Origin: Hydrogenophilus sp. | Lineage (GTDB): Bacteria > Pseudomonadota > Gammaproteobacteria > Burkholderiales > Thiobacillaceae | Direction: 5' to 3' | Assembly: GCA_020725265.1 (NCBI GenBank) | Contig: DYFK01000001.1 | Location: 104,969-168,968, forward strand | Length of the DNA: 64,000 nucleotides | In this document: positions 50,876-59,664 of the stretch, piece by piece | Numbering within the stretch: position 1 is the stretch's first letter | How the letters are laid out: every line of letters starts with the position of its first letter | Position numbers and translations under genes: made by a program | Notes under the pieces: generated by a model | What the model was told of the DNA's origin: nothing | The model's database searches: none | Seen by the model: only the letters and a program-made list of their open reading frames with translations

Positions 50876-51336
50876 GCTTCCTCTCCGGCCAGACTCAGGA
50901 TGTAGGCGGAAAAATCGGGATCCTCGCCACGCAGCAAGTCTGACAGGCGGGCGCGGAAATCCTCGCGCCGGCACCATTCGCGCATGTAGTCCTCCCAGGA
51001 ATGCCAGAGCCGGCGCTGCTTCTCGTCCATGTCCGGTTCGTAGGCGAGCAGGTAGGCGCGCTCGAACAACGAGATCAGCATGTCGAAGATGACCAGCTTG
51101 CGTTCGTGCTGCTCTTCGGTCAGATCCGGCACGGAAGCCTGGCTGCGCAGCTTCAGGTCGGGATTGGCGAGCACCACTTCCAGGAAATCGATATAGGCGT
51201 CGGACAATTGCTGCCAGATCGCTTCTTCCTCGTTCTCGCGCTCCTTGCGCTGGTCGAACAGGAACACGCCGATGGCGAGCGGCAGACCGATCACCGTGAC
51301 GACGTAGGACAGGAGTTCCCAGGTTTCCAGGTTCAT
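50854..51336 (-). CDS. membrane-anchored hypothetical protein, first gene of the lipid/dapF operon
   Basis: 160 aa. One N-terminal transmembrane helix (LLSYVVTVIGLPLAIGVFLF) is followed by a charged cytosolic region (DQRKERENEEEAIWQQLSDA, YIDFLEVVLANPDLKL) with many aromatic residues (WHSWEDYMREWCRREDF). No recognised motif. The ATG at 51336 is preferred over the track's 51429. It overlaps the CDP-alcohol gene by 22 bases, so it is probably a partner of the lipid enzymes. Confidence 0.8.
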   Translation of the reverse strand: MNLETWELLSYVVTVIGLPLAIGVFLFDQRKERENEEEAIWQQLSDAYIDFLEVVLANPDLKLRSQASVPDLTEEQHERKLVIFDMLISLFERAYLLAYEPDMDEKQRRLWHSWEDYMREWCRREDFRARLSDLLRGEDPDFSAYILSLAGEEACPASTI

Positions 51337-51378
51337 GGCCGGCGATTCTACGGTGTCGGCGGCGGCTCGGCGCGCGGC

Positions 51379-51384
51379 ATATAA
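51379..51384 (+). promoter_or_regulatory. candidate -10 element of the rsmB-like gene
   Basis: A perfect TATAAT lies 57 bases before the ATG at 51441, in the 104-base gap between divergent genes. The matching -35 position reads TCGGCG, a poor match, so the promoter call is tentative. Confidence 0.35.
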
Positions 51385-51440
51385 TCCGCTGCCCCGACCG
51401 GGCGCGTCCCGCCTGCCCGGCCCGTCCACGGAAGCCTCCG

Positions 51441-52760
51441 ATGTCCGCCCACAAGAAACCCGCCCGTCCGTCCCGTCGTGGCGCCGCCCCCCATGCCGCC
51501 GCCGCGCCCTCCGACACGCCGTTCGATCTGGCGATGGCGATCGACGCGCTCGACCGGGTGTTGACGCTGGAACATCCGGCCGATGCCTGCCTGTCGCGCT
51601 TCTTCCGCGATGTCCCGAAACTGGGCGCGCGCGACCGCGCCTTCATCGCCGAGGCGGTGTACGGCGTGCTGCGCCATCTGCGCAGCCTGAGCGCGCTCGC
51701 CGCGCCCGCCACGCCGCGCCGGCTGCTGCTGGCCTGGATGGCCCGCCACGGCGGCTACAACCTGCGCCAGTTCGAAGGCCGCATCAAGGACGACGACCTG
51801 GACTGGCTGCGTCAGGTCAAGTCGGCCGATCTGTCGGAACAGCCGGAAGCGGTCCGGCTCGAGCTGCCCGACTGGTTGCACGAACGGCTGGCCACGCGTC
51901 ATGGCGACGACCTCGCCGAACTGGCGGCGGCCCTGAACCGGCCGGCGCCGCTCGACCTGCGCGCCAACACCCTGAAGATGCGGCGCGACGACGTGCTGAG
52001 CGCGTTCCAGGCCGAAGGCATCGCCGCCACGCCGACGCCCTGGTCGCCGCTCGGCATCCGCCTGCCAGGCAAACCGGCCCTGCACCAGCATCCGATGTTC
52101 CAGGCAGGCGCCGTCGAGGTGCAGGACGAGGGCAGCCAGTTGCTCGGCCTGCTGCTGGCGCCGCGGCGTGGCGAAATGGTCTGTGATTTCTGCGCCGGCG
52201 CCGGCGGCAAGACCCTGCTGCTGGGCGCGCTCATGCACAACAGCGGCCGCCTGTATGCCTTCGACGTCTCCGAAAAGCGCCTCAACAACCTGAAACCGCG
52301 GCTGGCCCGTTCCGGCCTGTCCAACGTGCATCCGCAATGGATCGCGCACGAACGCGATCCCAAGATCAAGCGTCTGGCCGGCAAGTTCGACCGGGTGCTG
52401 GTCGACGCGCCCTGCTCCGGCCTGGGCACGCTGCGCCGCAATCCCGACCTGAAATGGCGGCAAAGCCCGGAATCGGTCGCCGAACTGACCGCCAAACAGG
52501 CCGCCATCCTGGATTCCGCCGCGCGCCTGGTGAAGCCCGGCGGGCGCTTGGTCTACGCCACGTGCAGCCTGCTGACGGAGGAAAACGAGGACATCGTGGC
52601 CGCCTTCCTGAACGATCACCCGGATTTCCACCTGGTTTCGGCGGGCGACCTCCTGGCGGCCCAGGGCATCGCCCTGGAAATGGGCGAGCACCTGCGCCTG
52701 GATCCGCCCCGTCATGCCACCGACGGCTTTTTCGCGGCGGTGCTGGAACGCGGCGCATGA
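51441..52760 (+). CDS. RsmB/NOP-family rRNA (cytosine-C5) methyltransferase
   Basis: 439 aa. Methylates C5 of cytosine in RNA, probably 16S rRNA. A basic Ala-rich tail (residues 1–25) precedes an NusB-like helical part (RDRAFIAEAVYGVLRHLRSL). The catalytic domain has VCDFCAGAGGKTLLLGAL (SAM), LVDAPCSGLGTLRRNPD (first Cys) and VYATCSLLTEEN (second Cys). It could be RsmB or a closely related paralogue; it lacks the usual neighbours fmt/def, so I leave the symbol empty. The stop overlaps the next start (ATGA). Confidence 0.9.
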   Translation: MSAHKKPARPSRRGAAPHAAAAPSDTPFDLAMAIDALDRVLTLEHPADACLSRFFRDVPKLGARDRAFIAEAVYGVLRHLRSLSALAAPATPRRLLLAWMARHGGYNLRQFEGRIKDDDLDWLRQVKSADLSEQPEAVRLELPDWLHERLATRHGDDLAELAAALNRPAPLDLRANTLKMRRDDVLSAFQAEGIAATPTPWSPLGIRLPGKPALHQHPMFQAGAVEVQDEGSQLLGLLLAPRRGEMVCDFCAGAGGKTLLLGALMHNSGRLYAFDVSEKRLNNLKPRLARSGLSNVHPQWIAHERDPKIKRLAGKFDRVLVDAPCSGLGTLRRNPDLKWRQSPESVAELTAKQAAILDSAARLVKPGGRLVYATCSLLTEENEDIVAAFLNDHPDFHLVSAGDLLAAQGIALEMGEHLRLDPPRHATDGFFAAVLERGA

Positions 52761-53311
52761 AACGCTGGCTGGCGCCGACGCTGGCGCTCGCGCTGCTCCT
52801 GGCCGGCCCCGACGCGCGCGCCGAGCCGCTCACCCTGACCGCGCGCGGCAGCGTCCAGATCGCCTTCACGCCCGGCGACGACGCCGCCGGCCTGATCATC
52901 GAAACCCTCGGCAAGGCGCGTCGCCAGGTGCTGGTGCAGGCCTACAGCCTGACCCACAAAGGCATCGCCGCGGCGCTGGTCGCCGCCCGACGACGGGGGC
53001 TGGACGTCGGCGTCATCGCCGATCGCGATCAGCATGGTCGCGTGGTCACCAGCCAGGTCGCCTGGCTGGCCGCCCAGGGCGTGCCGGTCTGGCTGGACGG
53101 CGACCACGCGGCGGCGCACGACAAGGTCATGATTATCGACAGCGGCACACCGGACGCCATCGTCATCACCGGCTCGTTCAACTTCAGCCACGCCGCCCAG
53201 CACCGCAACGCCGAGAATCTGCTGATCCTGCGCGGACACCCGACCCTGGCCGAGGCCTACGCCGCCAACTGGCGCCGGCACCGCGCGCATTCCCTGCCGC
53301 TGCATCCCTGA
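52757..53311 (+). CDS. phospholipase-D-like protein (Nuc-type), exported
   Basis: 184 aa. Signal peptide MKRWLAPTLALALLLAGPDA. One HKD motif, HDKVMIIDSG...GSFNFSHAA, as in the small nucleases/phospholipases D that dimerise to complete the active site. Preceding segments ARRQVLVQAYSLTHKGIAAA and VGVIADRDQ match the family. Periplasmic nuclease or phosphodiesterase activity is expected. The ATG at 52757 is coupled to the methyltransferase stop. Confidence 0.86.
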   Translation: MKRWLAPTLALALLLAGPDARAEPLTLTARGSVQIAFTPGDDAAGLIIETLGKARRQVLVQAYSLTHKGIAAALVAARRRGLDVGVIADRDQHGRVVTSQVAWLAAQGVPVWLDGDHAAAHDKVMIIDSGTPDAIVITGSFNFSHAAQHRNAENLLILRGHPTLAEAYAANWRRHRAHSLPLHP

Positions 53312-53331
53312 CCCATCCCGAACCGACGATC

Positions 53332-54621
53332 ATGACCCCGAACGACACCGAGAACTTCAACAACCTGATCGCTCCGCTCCTCGCTTCCCTGGGCAACACC
53401 GCGATGCTGATCGAACTGGCCGCGCTGATCGGCATCGGCATCCTGTCCTGGTTCGCGGTGCATCGTCTCAAACGGCGGCTGGGCGATACCGACACCCTGC
53501 CGATCCCGCTCGCCGACTCCGACTGGAGCCGGCTGGTGTTGCCGCTCGGCCTGCTCGCGCCGGTCCTGATCGGCCGCGCGGTGCTGGCGCACTGGCAGAG
53601 CGTGCATCTGTTCAACCTGGCGGTACCGCTATTGCTGTCGTTCCTGGCGATCCAGGGCTGCTTCTACGTGCTGCGCGCCATCCTCAAGCCCAGCCGCGTG
53701 CTGCAAACCGTCGAACGCATGGTGTCCTGGCTGGTCTGGGGCGTATTCGCGCTGCACCTGACCGGCTATCTGGGCGACGTTGCCGCCACCCTGCACGGCA
53801 TCGGCTTCCATGTCGGCAAGCAATACCTGTCGCTGTACACCGTGCTGGTCGGCCTGCTGTCGCTGGCGGCGACGCTGGTGCTGGCGCTCTGGCTGGCGCG
53901 CACCGTCGAACAGCGGGTGATCGGCGCCATGCCGGTCACCGGCAACATCCGGCTGGCGCTGAGCAAGCTGGCGCGCACCGTGTTCGTGGTCCTGGCGGTG
54001 CTGGTGGCGCTGCCCATGGTCGGCATCGACATCACCGTGCTGTCGGTGTTCGGCGGCGCGCTCGGTGTCGGCCTCGGCCTCGGCCTGCAGAAGGTCGCGG
54101 CCAACTATGTGTCCGGCTTCACGCTGCTGCTCGACCAGTCGATCCGCATCGGCGACATGATCCAGGTCAACGAACACTACGGCGAGGTCAAGGAAATCGC
54201 CACCCGCTACACCGTCATCCGCAACCGGACCGGCATCGAGAGCGTGATCCCCAACGAAATCATGGTCACCTCGCCGGTCATCAACCGCAGCCTGAGCGAC
54301 CGCAACAACCAGGTCCGGCTGCCGGTGCAGGTGGCCTACCGGACCGACCTGGACCGCGTGCGCGAACTGCTGACGCCGGTCGTGGCCGATCACCCGCGCG
54401 TGTTGCCGGAGCCGGCGCCGCAAGTGCGGCTGGCCCGCTTCGGCGAAAACGGCATCGATCTGGAACTGGTGTTCTGGATCGCCGACCCGGAACTCGGTGA
54501 GGGCCGCCTGCGTTCCGAACTCAACTGGGCGGTCTGGGACACTTTCAAGCGCGAGGGCATCGAGATTCCCTATCCGCAACGCGTGGTGCATATGGCCAAC
54601 GCGAAAAGCCAGCCGGATTGA
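53332..54621 (+). CDS. MscS-family mechanosensitive channel protein
   Basis: 429 aa. About five hydrophobic helices lead to the pore helix and beta domain: LSVFGGALGVGLGLGLQKVA, NYVSGFTLLLDQSIRIGDMI, TRYTVIRNRTGIESVIPNEI and the C-terminal LELVFWIADP. These are the MscS signatures. It should open under membrane tension to release solutes on osmotic downshift. The extra N-terminal helices make it longer than E. coli MscS (286 aa), as in the YnaI/YbiO-like group. ATG at 53332, 20 bases after the PLD gene, followed by a strong terminator. Confidence 0.93.
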   Translation: MTPNDTENFNNLIAPLLASLGNTAMLIELAALIGIGILSWFAVHRLKRRLGDTDTLPIPLADSDWSRLVLPLGLLAPVLIGRAVLAHWQSVHLFNLAVPLLLSFLAIQGCFYVLRAILKPSRVLQTVERMVSWLVWGVFALHLTGYLGDVAATLHGIGFHVGKQYLSLYTVLVGLLSLAATLVLALWLARTVEQRVIGAMPVTGNIRLALSKLARTVFVVLAVLVALPMVGIDITVLSVFGGALGVGLGLGLQKVAANYVSGFTLLLDQSIRIGDMIQVNEHYGEVKEIATRYTVIRNRTGIESVIPNEIMVTSPVINRSLSDRNNQVRLPVQVAYRTDLDRVRELLTPVVADHPRVLPEPAPQVRLARFGENGIDLELVFWIADPELGEGRLRSELNWAVWDTFKREGIEIPYPQRVVHMANAKSQPD

Positions 54622-54643
54622 GGCCGATCCGACTGGACCAATG

Positions 54644-54681
54644 CCAATGAAAAACCCCGCCGAAGCGGGGTTTTTCATTGG
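54644..54681. terminator. bidirectional Rho-independent terminator
   Basis: CCAATGAAAAACCCCGC (54644–54660) pairs perfectly with GCGGGGTTTTTCATTGG (54665–54681) around a CGAA loop. It has T-runs in both directions and sits between the convergent MscS gene and rpmG, so it ends both transcripts. Confidence 0.96.
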
Positions 54682-54696
54682 TCCGGAAACGCCGGC

Positions 54697-54864
54697 TTAT
54701 TTCAGCTTGGTTTCCTTGTACGGCACATGCTTGCGGGCGACGGGATCGAACTTGCTGATCTCCATCTTCTCCGGCATGGTCTTCTTGTTCTTGGTGGTGG
54801 TGTAGAAATGGCCGGTGCCCGCGGTGGACTCCAGCTTGATCTTTTCGCGTCCGCCTTTTGCCAT
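54697..54864 (-). CDS. rpmG: 50S ribosomal protein L33
   Basis: 55 aa, too short for the ORF track. Translation begins [20 protein letters not shown] and includes [14 protein letters not shown] and [14 protein letters not shown], the standard bacterial L33. It has no CxxC pairs, so it is the zinc-independent form. It lies 12 bases after rpmB, the usual rpmB–rpmG pair. The stop is just before the terminator at 54644. Confidence 0.97.
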   Translation of the reverse strand: MAKGGREKIKLESTAGTGHFYTTTKNKKTMPEKMEISKFDPVARKHVPYKETKLK

Positions 54865-54876
54865 GATGCGCTCCTA

Positions 54877-55110
54877 TCAGATGGCGCCGCTGGCGCGCAG
54901 ATCGGCCAGGACGACTTCGATGCCCTTCTTGTCGATCAGACGCAGGGCGGCATTGGAAAGACGCAGACGAACCCAGCGGTTCTCGCTCTCGACCCAGAAC
55001 CTGCGGTACTGGAGGTTGGGCAGGAAACGACGCTTGGTCTTGTTGTTGGCGTGGGAGACGTTGTTCCCCACCATCGGCTTCTTGCCGGTAATCTGACATA
55101 CACGGGCCAT
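54877..55110 (-). CDS. rpmB: 50S ribosomal protein L28
   Basis: 77 aa. [20 protein letters not shown], then [19 protein letters not shown] and [20 protein letters not shown] are standard L28. The track starts at 55185, but the ATG at 55110 is the conserved start and follows GGGGTGA. It has its own promoter at 55151–55179. Confidence 0.97.
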   Translation of the reverse strand: MARVCQITGKKPMVGNNVSHANNKTKRRFLPNLQYRRFWVESENRWVRLRLSNAALRLIDKKGIEVVLADLRASGAI

Positions 55111-55150
55111 GACGGTCACCCCTGGACAATGCTGAAACGGAAAGTCGGCC

Positions 55151-55179
55151 TTTATACACGAAGCCTTCGATCCGGTCAA
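55151..55179 (-). promoter_or_regulatory. strong sigma-70 promoter of rpmB–rpmG
   Basis: On the minus strand TTGACC (55174–55179) is followed by exactly 17 bases and TATAAA (55151–55156). It overlaps the last codons of radC, upstream of rpmB, giving a short leader of about 35 bases. Confidence 0.8.
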
Positions 55180-55850
55180 AGCCACCCGCGTTCGGCGAAC
55201 GACAGGCCACCGCCGTCGGCGACGATGAAATGGTCGAGCACGCGCACGTCGATCAGGCCGAGCGCGGCCTTGAGCTGGTCGGTGAGCCAGCGGTCGGCCT
55301 GGCTCGCCTCGGCGACGCCGGAAGGATGGTTGTGCGCCAGGATGACGCCAGCGGCGTTGCGCGCCAGCGCGCGCTTGACCACCTCGCGCGGATACACCGA
55401 GGTCTGCGTCAGCGTGCCGCGAAACAGCTCCTCGACCTCGATCACGCGATTGCGCGCGTCCAGGAACACCGCCACGAACACCTCGTGGCCAAGCCCGGCC
55501 AGACGCAGGCGCAACCAGTCACGCACCGCCGCCGGCGAATTGAGCGCGTCACCGGCGCGCATGGCCTCGGCCAGCGCGCGCCGGGCCATTTCCAGCACCG
55601 CCTGCGACTGCGCGTACTTGGCCGGCCCCATGCCGGGAAAGGCCGCGAATTCCGCCTGGCTGGCGGCGAACAGACGGTTCAGGCCACCGAAATGCGCGAG
55701 CAGGTCGCGCGCCAGATCGACCGCGCTCTTGCCGGGCACGCCGACGCGCAGGAAGATCGCCAGCAGTTCGGCGTCGGACAGCGCGGCGGCGCCGCGCGCG
55801 AGCAGTTTTTCCCGGGGCCGTTCGCCCTCGGGCCAGTCGGTGATGGCCAT
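55176..55850 (-). CDS. radC: RadC-family JAMM/MPN domain protein
   Basis: 224 aa. An N-terminal helix-hairpin-helix-like part ([33 protein letters not shown]) is followed by an MPN/JAMM domain with the metal-binding motif [14 protein letters not shown] and Asp ten residues later. Family members are common beside rpmB; the role in DNA repair that gave the name is doubtful. The track start at 56165 lies inside glcF; the ATG at 55850 ([17 protein letters not shown]) is the family start. Confidence 0.93.
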   Translation of the reverse strand: MAITDWPEGERPREKLLARGAAALSDAELLAIFLRVGVPGKSAVDLARDLLAHFGGLNRLFAASQAEFAAFPGMGPAKYAQSQAVLEMARRALAEAMRAGDALNSPAAVRDWLRLRLAGLGHEVFVAVFLDARNRVIEVEELFRGTLTQTSVYPREVVKRALARNAAGVILAHNHPSGVAEASQADRWLTDQLKAALGLIDVRVLDHFIVADGGGLSFAERGWL

Positions 55851-55926
55851 GTGTTCTCCCGGTTTTGTGGTGTCGTGCCGCGCGTCTTCGTCGCGGCACC
55901 ACAGGCTACAGGCGACCGGCCACCGG

Positions 55927-57144
55927 CTACAAGTCCAGCAGACTGATCCAGTGCACCACCGGCACGCCGCTGGCGGCGGCGAGATGGCTCTGGCAGCCGA
56001 TGTTGGCGGTGGCGATGAGTTCCGGGCCACGCGCGGTGAGATGCGCGAGCTTGCGTTCGCGCAGGCGCCCGGCCAGTTCCGGCTGCGACAGGGAATAGGT
56101 GCCGGCCGAGCCGCAGCACAGGTGCGCCTCGGCCACCGCCAGCAGTTCGTGGCCGAGGCCGGCAAGGATGGTTTCGATCACGCCGCGCACCCGCTGGCCG
56201 TGTTGCAGGCTGCACGGCGGGTGGAAGGCAACCCGACGCGCCGGGCCGGCGCGCAGACCGGAAAGATCCTCGCGCGCGAGGATCTCGCCGAGGTCGCGGG
56301 TCAGCGCCGACACGCGCGCGGCTTTTTCCGCGTAGGCGAGGTCGTCGCGCAGGTGGTGGCCGTAGTCCTTGACCAGACTGCCGCAGCCGCTGGCGGTCAT
56401 GACGATGGCCTCCACGCCGGCCTCGACATGCGGCCACCAGGCGTCGATGTTGCGGCGCATGGCCGCGCGCGCCGCTTCCGGCGCGGCGAGGTGCTGGTCG
56501 ATGGCGCCGCAGCACCCGGCGCCGGGCGCGGCGAACAACTCGATGCCCAGCCGCGCCAGCACGCGCGTCGCGGCGGCATTGGTTTCCGGCGCCAGCGCCG
56601 GCTGCACGCAACCTTCCAGCACCAGCATGCGGCGGCCATCTCCATCGGCACGGGTGGCGGCCGCTCGGGAAAGCGGCGAGACGGGGGGCGGGATGTGCTC
56701 GCGCAACACCGCCGGCAGCGCGCCGCGCACGCCCTGTCCCAGTTTCAACAACGGCGTGAACACGGCCGGCGTGGTCAGCGTCCGCCGCAGCCCGGCGCGC
56801 AGCAGGCGTTCGGGGAGTGGTCGCGGGCTGAGTTTCTCCATCACTTCGCGGCCGATGTCGATCAGGCGGCCGTATTGCACGCCGGACGGGCAGGTGGTCT
56901 CGCAATTACGGCAGGTCAGGCAGCGGTCGAGATGCCGCCGGGTGACGTCGCCGGCCGGCTGGCCCTCCAGCATCTGCTTGATCAGATAGATGCGGCCGCG
57001 CGGGCCGTCCAGCTCGTCGCCGAGCAGTTGATAGGTGGGACAGGTGGCGTTGCAGAAGCCGCAATGCACGCAGCTCCTGAGGATGGCCTCGGCCTCCTCG
57101 CCTTGCGGCGAGGCGCGCAGGAAATCGGCGAGCCGGGTCTGCAT
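55927..57144 (-). CDS. glcF: glycolate oxidase iron-sulfur subunit
   Basis: 405 aa. Two [4Fe-4S] ferredoxin motifs, [15 protein letters not shown] and [14 protein letters not shown], are followed by two CCG-type domains ([17 protein letters not shown] and [10 protein letters not shown]). GlcF passes electrons from GlcDE to the membrane quinone pool. Its ATG at 57144 shares a base with the glcE stop. Length is typical. Confidence 0.94.
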   Translation of the reverse strand: MQTRLADFLRASPQGEEAEAILRSCVHCGFCNATCPTYQLLGDELDGPRGRIYLIKQMLEGQPAGDVTRRHLDRCLTCRNCETTCPSGVQYGRLIDIGREVMEKLSPRPLPERLLRAGLRRTLTTPAVFTPLLKLGQGVRGALPAVLREHIPPPVSPLSRAAATRADGDGRRMLVLEGCVQPALAPETNAAATRVLARLGIELFAAPGAGCCGAIDQHLAAPEAARAAMRRNIDAWWPHVEAGVEAIVMTASGCGSLVKDYGHHLRDDLAYAEKAARVSALTRDLGEILAREDLSGLRAGPARRVAFHPPCSLQHGQRVRGVIETILAGLGHELLAVAEAHLCCGSAGTYSLSQPELAGRLRERKLAHLTARGPELIATANIGCQSHLAAASGVPVVHWISLLDL

Positions 57145-58187
57145 CAGAGCCCCTCGTACAGACGGCCGGGATTGAACAGGCCATGCGGGTCGAGCGCCTG
57201 TTTCACGCGTCGGTGCAGGGCCAGCAGCGTCGGCGCCAGCGGCGGGAAGATCGCGCCGGCGCCGTCGTGGTTGCGGAACAGCGTGGCGTGGCCGCCCAGC
57301 GCGGCGACCCGTCGGCGCAGCGTATCAGCCGCCAGATCGCTGACCAGCCAGCGCTGCGCGCCGCCCCACTCGCTGAGTTGCTCGCCGGGCAGACTCAAGG
57401 CCGGCGCCGCCGGCGGCAGGCTGACGCGCCAGAGCGGGCGGGGATCCTGGAAGAAGGCCAGGGTCTGCTCGCGCGCGGCGCGCCAGATCGCGTCGTCACC
57501 GGGCTCGCCGCCCAGCGCCTGGCGCGCCGCGCGCACGCCCTGCGTGCTGCCGGACAGGCGGACATGCAGGCGGCCGGCGTGAACCAGGGTGGCGGACAGC
57601 GGCAACGGCCGGCGCCCCCATTCGACCAGGCGCGTGGCGGCGGCTTCGGCGTCGAGCGCGAAGTCCAGGGTGATTTCCTCGGCCGGGCGGGGCAACACCT
57701 TTAGCGAAACCTCCAGCAACACGCCCAGCGTGCCGAGCGCGCCGACCATCAGACGGGAAAGGTCGTAGCCGGCGACGTTTTTCATGACCTGGCCACCCAG
57801 GCGCAGCACTTCGCCGCGCCCGTTGAGCAGCTTCACGCCCAGCACGGCGTCGCGCGCGGAGCCCCCCCAGGGACGGCGCGGACCGGACAGGCCGGCGGCG
57901 ACCATGCCGCCGAGCGTGGACCGCGCGGAGAAATGCGGCGGCTCGAACGGCAACATCTGGCCGTTGTCCGCGAGCAGCGCCTCGATCTCGGCGAGCGGCG
58001 TGCCGGCGCGCGCGGTGATCACCAGTTCGGAAGGTTCATAGGCGATGACGCCGCGATGCGCGCTCAGGTCGAGCGCCTCGCCATCGCAACGGCGGCCATA
58101 AAAGGCCTTGCCGCCGCCACCCTGGATGCGCAGGCGCGTGCCGTCGGCGATGGCCTGGCGGACGCGCTCGATCAATACATCTTCCAT
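57144..58187 (-). CDS. glcE: glycolate oxidase FAD-binding subunit GlcE
   Basis: 347 aa. Short FAD_binding_4 protein: IQGGGGKAFYGRRCDGEALD, the PPHFSARSTLGGMVAAGLSG flavin loop and RDAVLGVKLLNGRGEVLRLG. It lacks the long C-terminal FAD-oxidase domain of GlcD, as expected for GlcE, and ends with FNPGRLYEGL. The ATG at 58187 lies 5 bases after the glcD stop; the track ORF starts in glcD's shadow. Confidence 0.93.
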   Translation of the reverse strand: MEDVLIERVRQAIADGTRLRIQGGGGKAFYGRRCDGEALDLSAHRGVIAYEPSELVITARAGTPLAEIEALLADNGQMLPFEPPHFSARSTLGGMVAAGLSGPRRPWGGSARDAVLGVKLLNGRGEVLRLGGQVMKNVAGYDLSRLMVGALGTLGVLLEVSLKVLPRPAEEITLDFALDAEAAATRLVEWGRRPLPLSATLVHAGRLHVRLSGSTQGVRAARQALGGEPGDDAIWRAAREQTLAFFQDPRPLWRVSLPPAAPALSLPGEQLSEWGGAQRWLVSDLAADTLRRRVAALGGHATLFRNHDGAGAIFPPLAPTLLALHRRVKQALDPHGLFNPGRLYEGL

Positions 58188-58192
58188 GGCGT

Positions 58193-59656
58193 TCAGAACC
58201 TCGGCAGTTCGGGAAACGGCAGTTCGCCGCCATGCACGCGCATGCGCCCCAGTTCCGCGCAACGGTGCAGGGTCGGCACCGCCTTGCCCGGATTGAGCAG
58301 GCCGTCCGGATCGAAGGCGGCCTTGATGGCGTGGAACTGCGCGAGTTCCGCGGGCGTGAACTGGCTGCAACTGGCGTCGAGCTTTTCCACGCCGATGCCG
58401 TGCTCGCCGGTGACGGTGCCGCCGACTTCCACGCACAGCTTGAGGATGTCGGTGCCGAAGTCTTCCGCCCGTTGCAGCTCGCCCTCCCGGTTGGCGTCGA
58501 ACAGGATCAACGGGTGCAGGTTGCCATCGCCGGCATGGAAGACGTTGGCGACGCGCAGGCGGTATTGCGTGGACAGCTCGGCGATGCGCTTCAGCACGAA
58601 GGCCAGTTGGCTGCGCGGAATGGTGCCGTCCATGCAGTAATAGTCCGGGCTGATGCGGCCGACGGCGGGAAAGGCGCCCTTGCGCCCGGCCCAGAACTTC
58701 ATGCGCCGCGCCTCGTCCTCGGCGGTGCGCACCGCGCTGGCGCCGGCTTCGACCAGCACTTCGCGCACCGCCATGATCTGTTCGGACACCTCGGCGTTGG
58801 CGCCGTCCAGTTCGCACAGCAGGATGGCGGCGGCGTCCACCGGATAGCCGGCATGCACGAAATCCTCGGCGGCGCGGATCGACAGGTTGTCCATCATCTC
58901 CAGCCCGGCGGGCAGGATGCCGGCGCCGATCACCGCCGCCACCGCCGCTCCGGCCGCCTCGACGCTGTCGAACGCGGCCAGCACCACCTGCGCGCGTTCC
59001 GGCCTGACCAGCAGGCGCACGGCGACCTCGACGACGATGCCGAGCAGGCCTTCCGAGCCGGTCATCAACGCCAGCAGGTCGTAGCCGGGCGCGTCGAGGG
59101 CACCTGGCCGGGCGCAATCGCCGAGTTCGAGCAGTTCGCCGTCCAGGGTCAGCACCTTCAGCGCCAGCAGGTTGTGCACGGTGAGGCCGTACTTCAGGCA
59201 ATGCACGCCACCGGAGTTCTCGGCGACGTTGCCGCCGATCGAGCAGGCGATCTGCGAGGAGGGATCGGGCGCGTAATACAGGCCGTAGGGCGCCGCCGCC
59301 TCGGAAATGGCCAGGTTGCGCACGCCCGGCTGCACGCGCGCGACGCGGTTGTCGGGGTCGACTTCAAGGATGCGGTTGAAGCGCGCCAGCGACAGGATCA
59401 CGCCATCGGCCAACGGCAGCGCGCCACCGGACAGGCCGGTGCCGGCGCCGCGCGCCACCACCGGCACGCGATGCGCGCGACAGGCGCGCAATACCGCCTG
59501 GGCCTGTTCCAGGGTTTCCGGCAGGCAGACCGCGAGCGGCACCTGGCGATAGGCCGAGAGACCGTCGCACTCGTAGGGGCGCAGCGCTTCCGCTTCGATC
59601 AGCAGCGCGCTGGCCGGCAGCGCGGCGCGCAGATCGGCGAGGAAGGCGGGGGTCAT
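58193..59656 (-). CDS. glcD: glycolate oxidase catalytic subunit GlcD
   Basis: 487 aa flavoprotein. The FAD-binding parts are VPVVARGAGTGLSGGALPLA, PSSQIACSIGGNVAENSGGV and GSEGLLGIVVEVAVRL. The C-terminal FAD-oxidase domain has NVFHAGDGNLHPLI and GTVTGEHGIGVEKL, the metal-site histidine motifs of the D-lactate/glycolate dehydrogenases. With glcE and glcF adjacent it oxidises glycolate (or D-lactate) to glyoxylate. 8 bases downstream of the DUF1537 gene. Confidence 0.94.
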   Translation of the reverse strand: MTPAFLADLRAALPASALLIEAEALRPYECDGLSAYRQVPLAVCLPETLEQAQAVLRACRAHRVPVVARGAGTGLSGGALPLADGVILSLARFNRILEVDPDNRVARVQPGVRNLAISEAAAPYGLYYAPDPSSQIACSIGGNVAENSGGVHCLKYGLTVHNLLALKVLTLDGELLELGDCARPGALDAPGYDLLALMTGSEGLLGIVVEVAVRLLVRPERAQVVLAAFDSVEAAGAAVAAVIGAGILPAGLEMMDNLSIRAAEDFVHAGYPVDAAAILLCELDGANAEVSEQIMAVREVLVEAGASAVRTAEDEARRMKFWAGRKGAFPAVGRISPDYYCMDGTIPRSQLAFVLKRIAELSTQYRLRVANVFHAGDGNLHPLILFDANREGELQRAEDFGTDILKLCVEVGGTVTGEHGIGVEKLDASCSQFTPAELAQFHAIKAAFDPDGLLNPGKAVPTLHRCAELGRMRVHGGELPFPELPRF

Positions 59657-59664
59657 GCCCGGGA

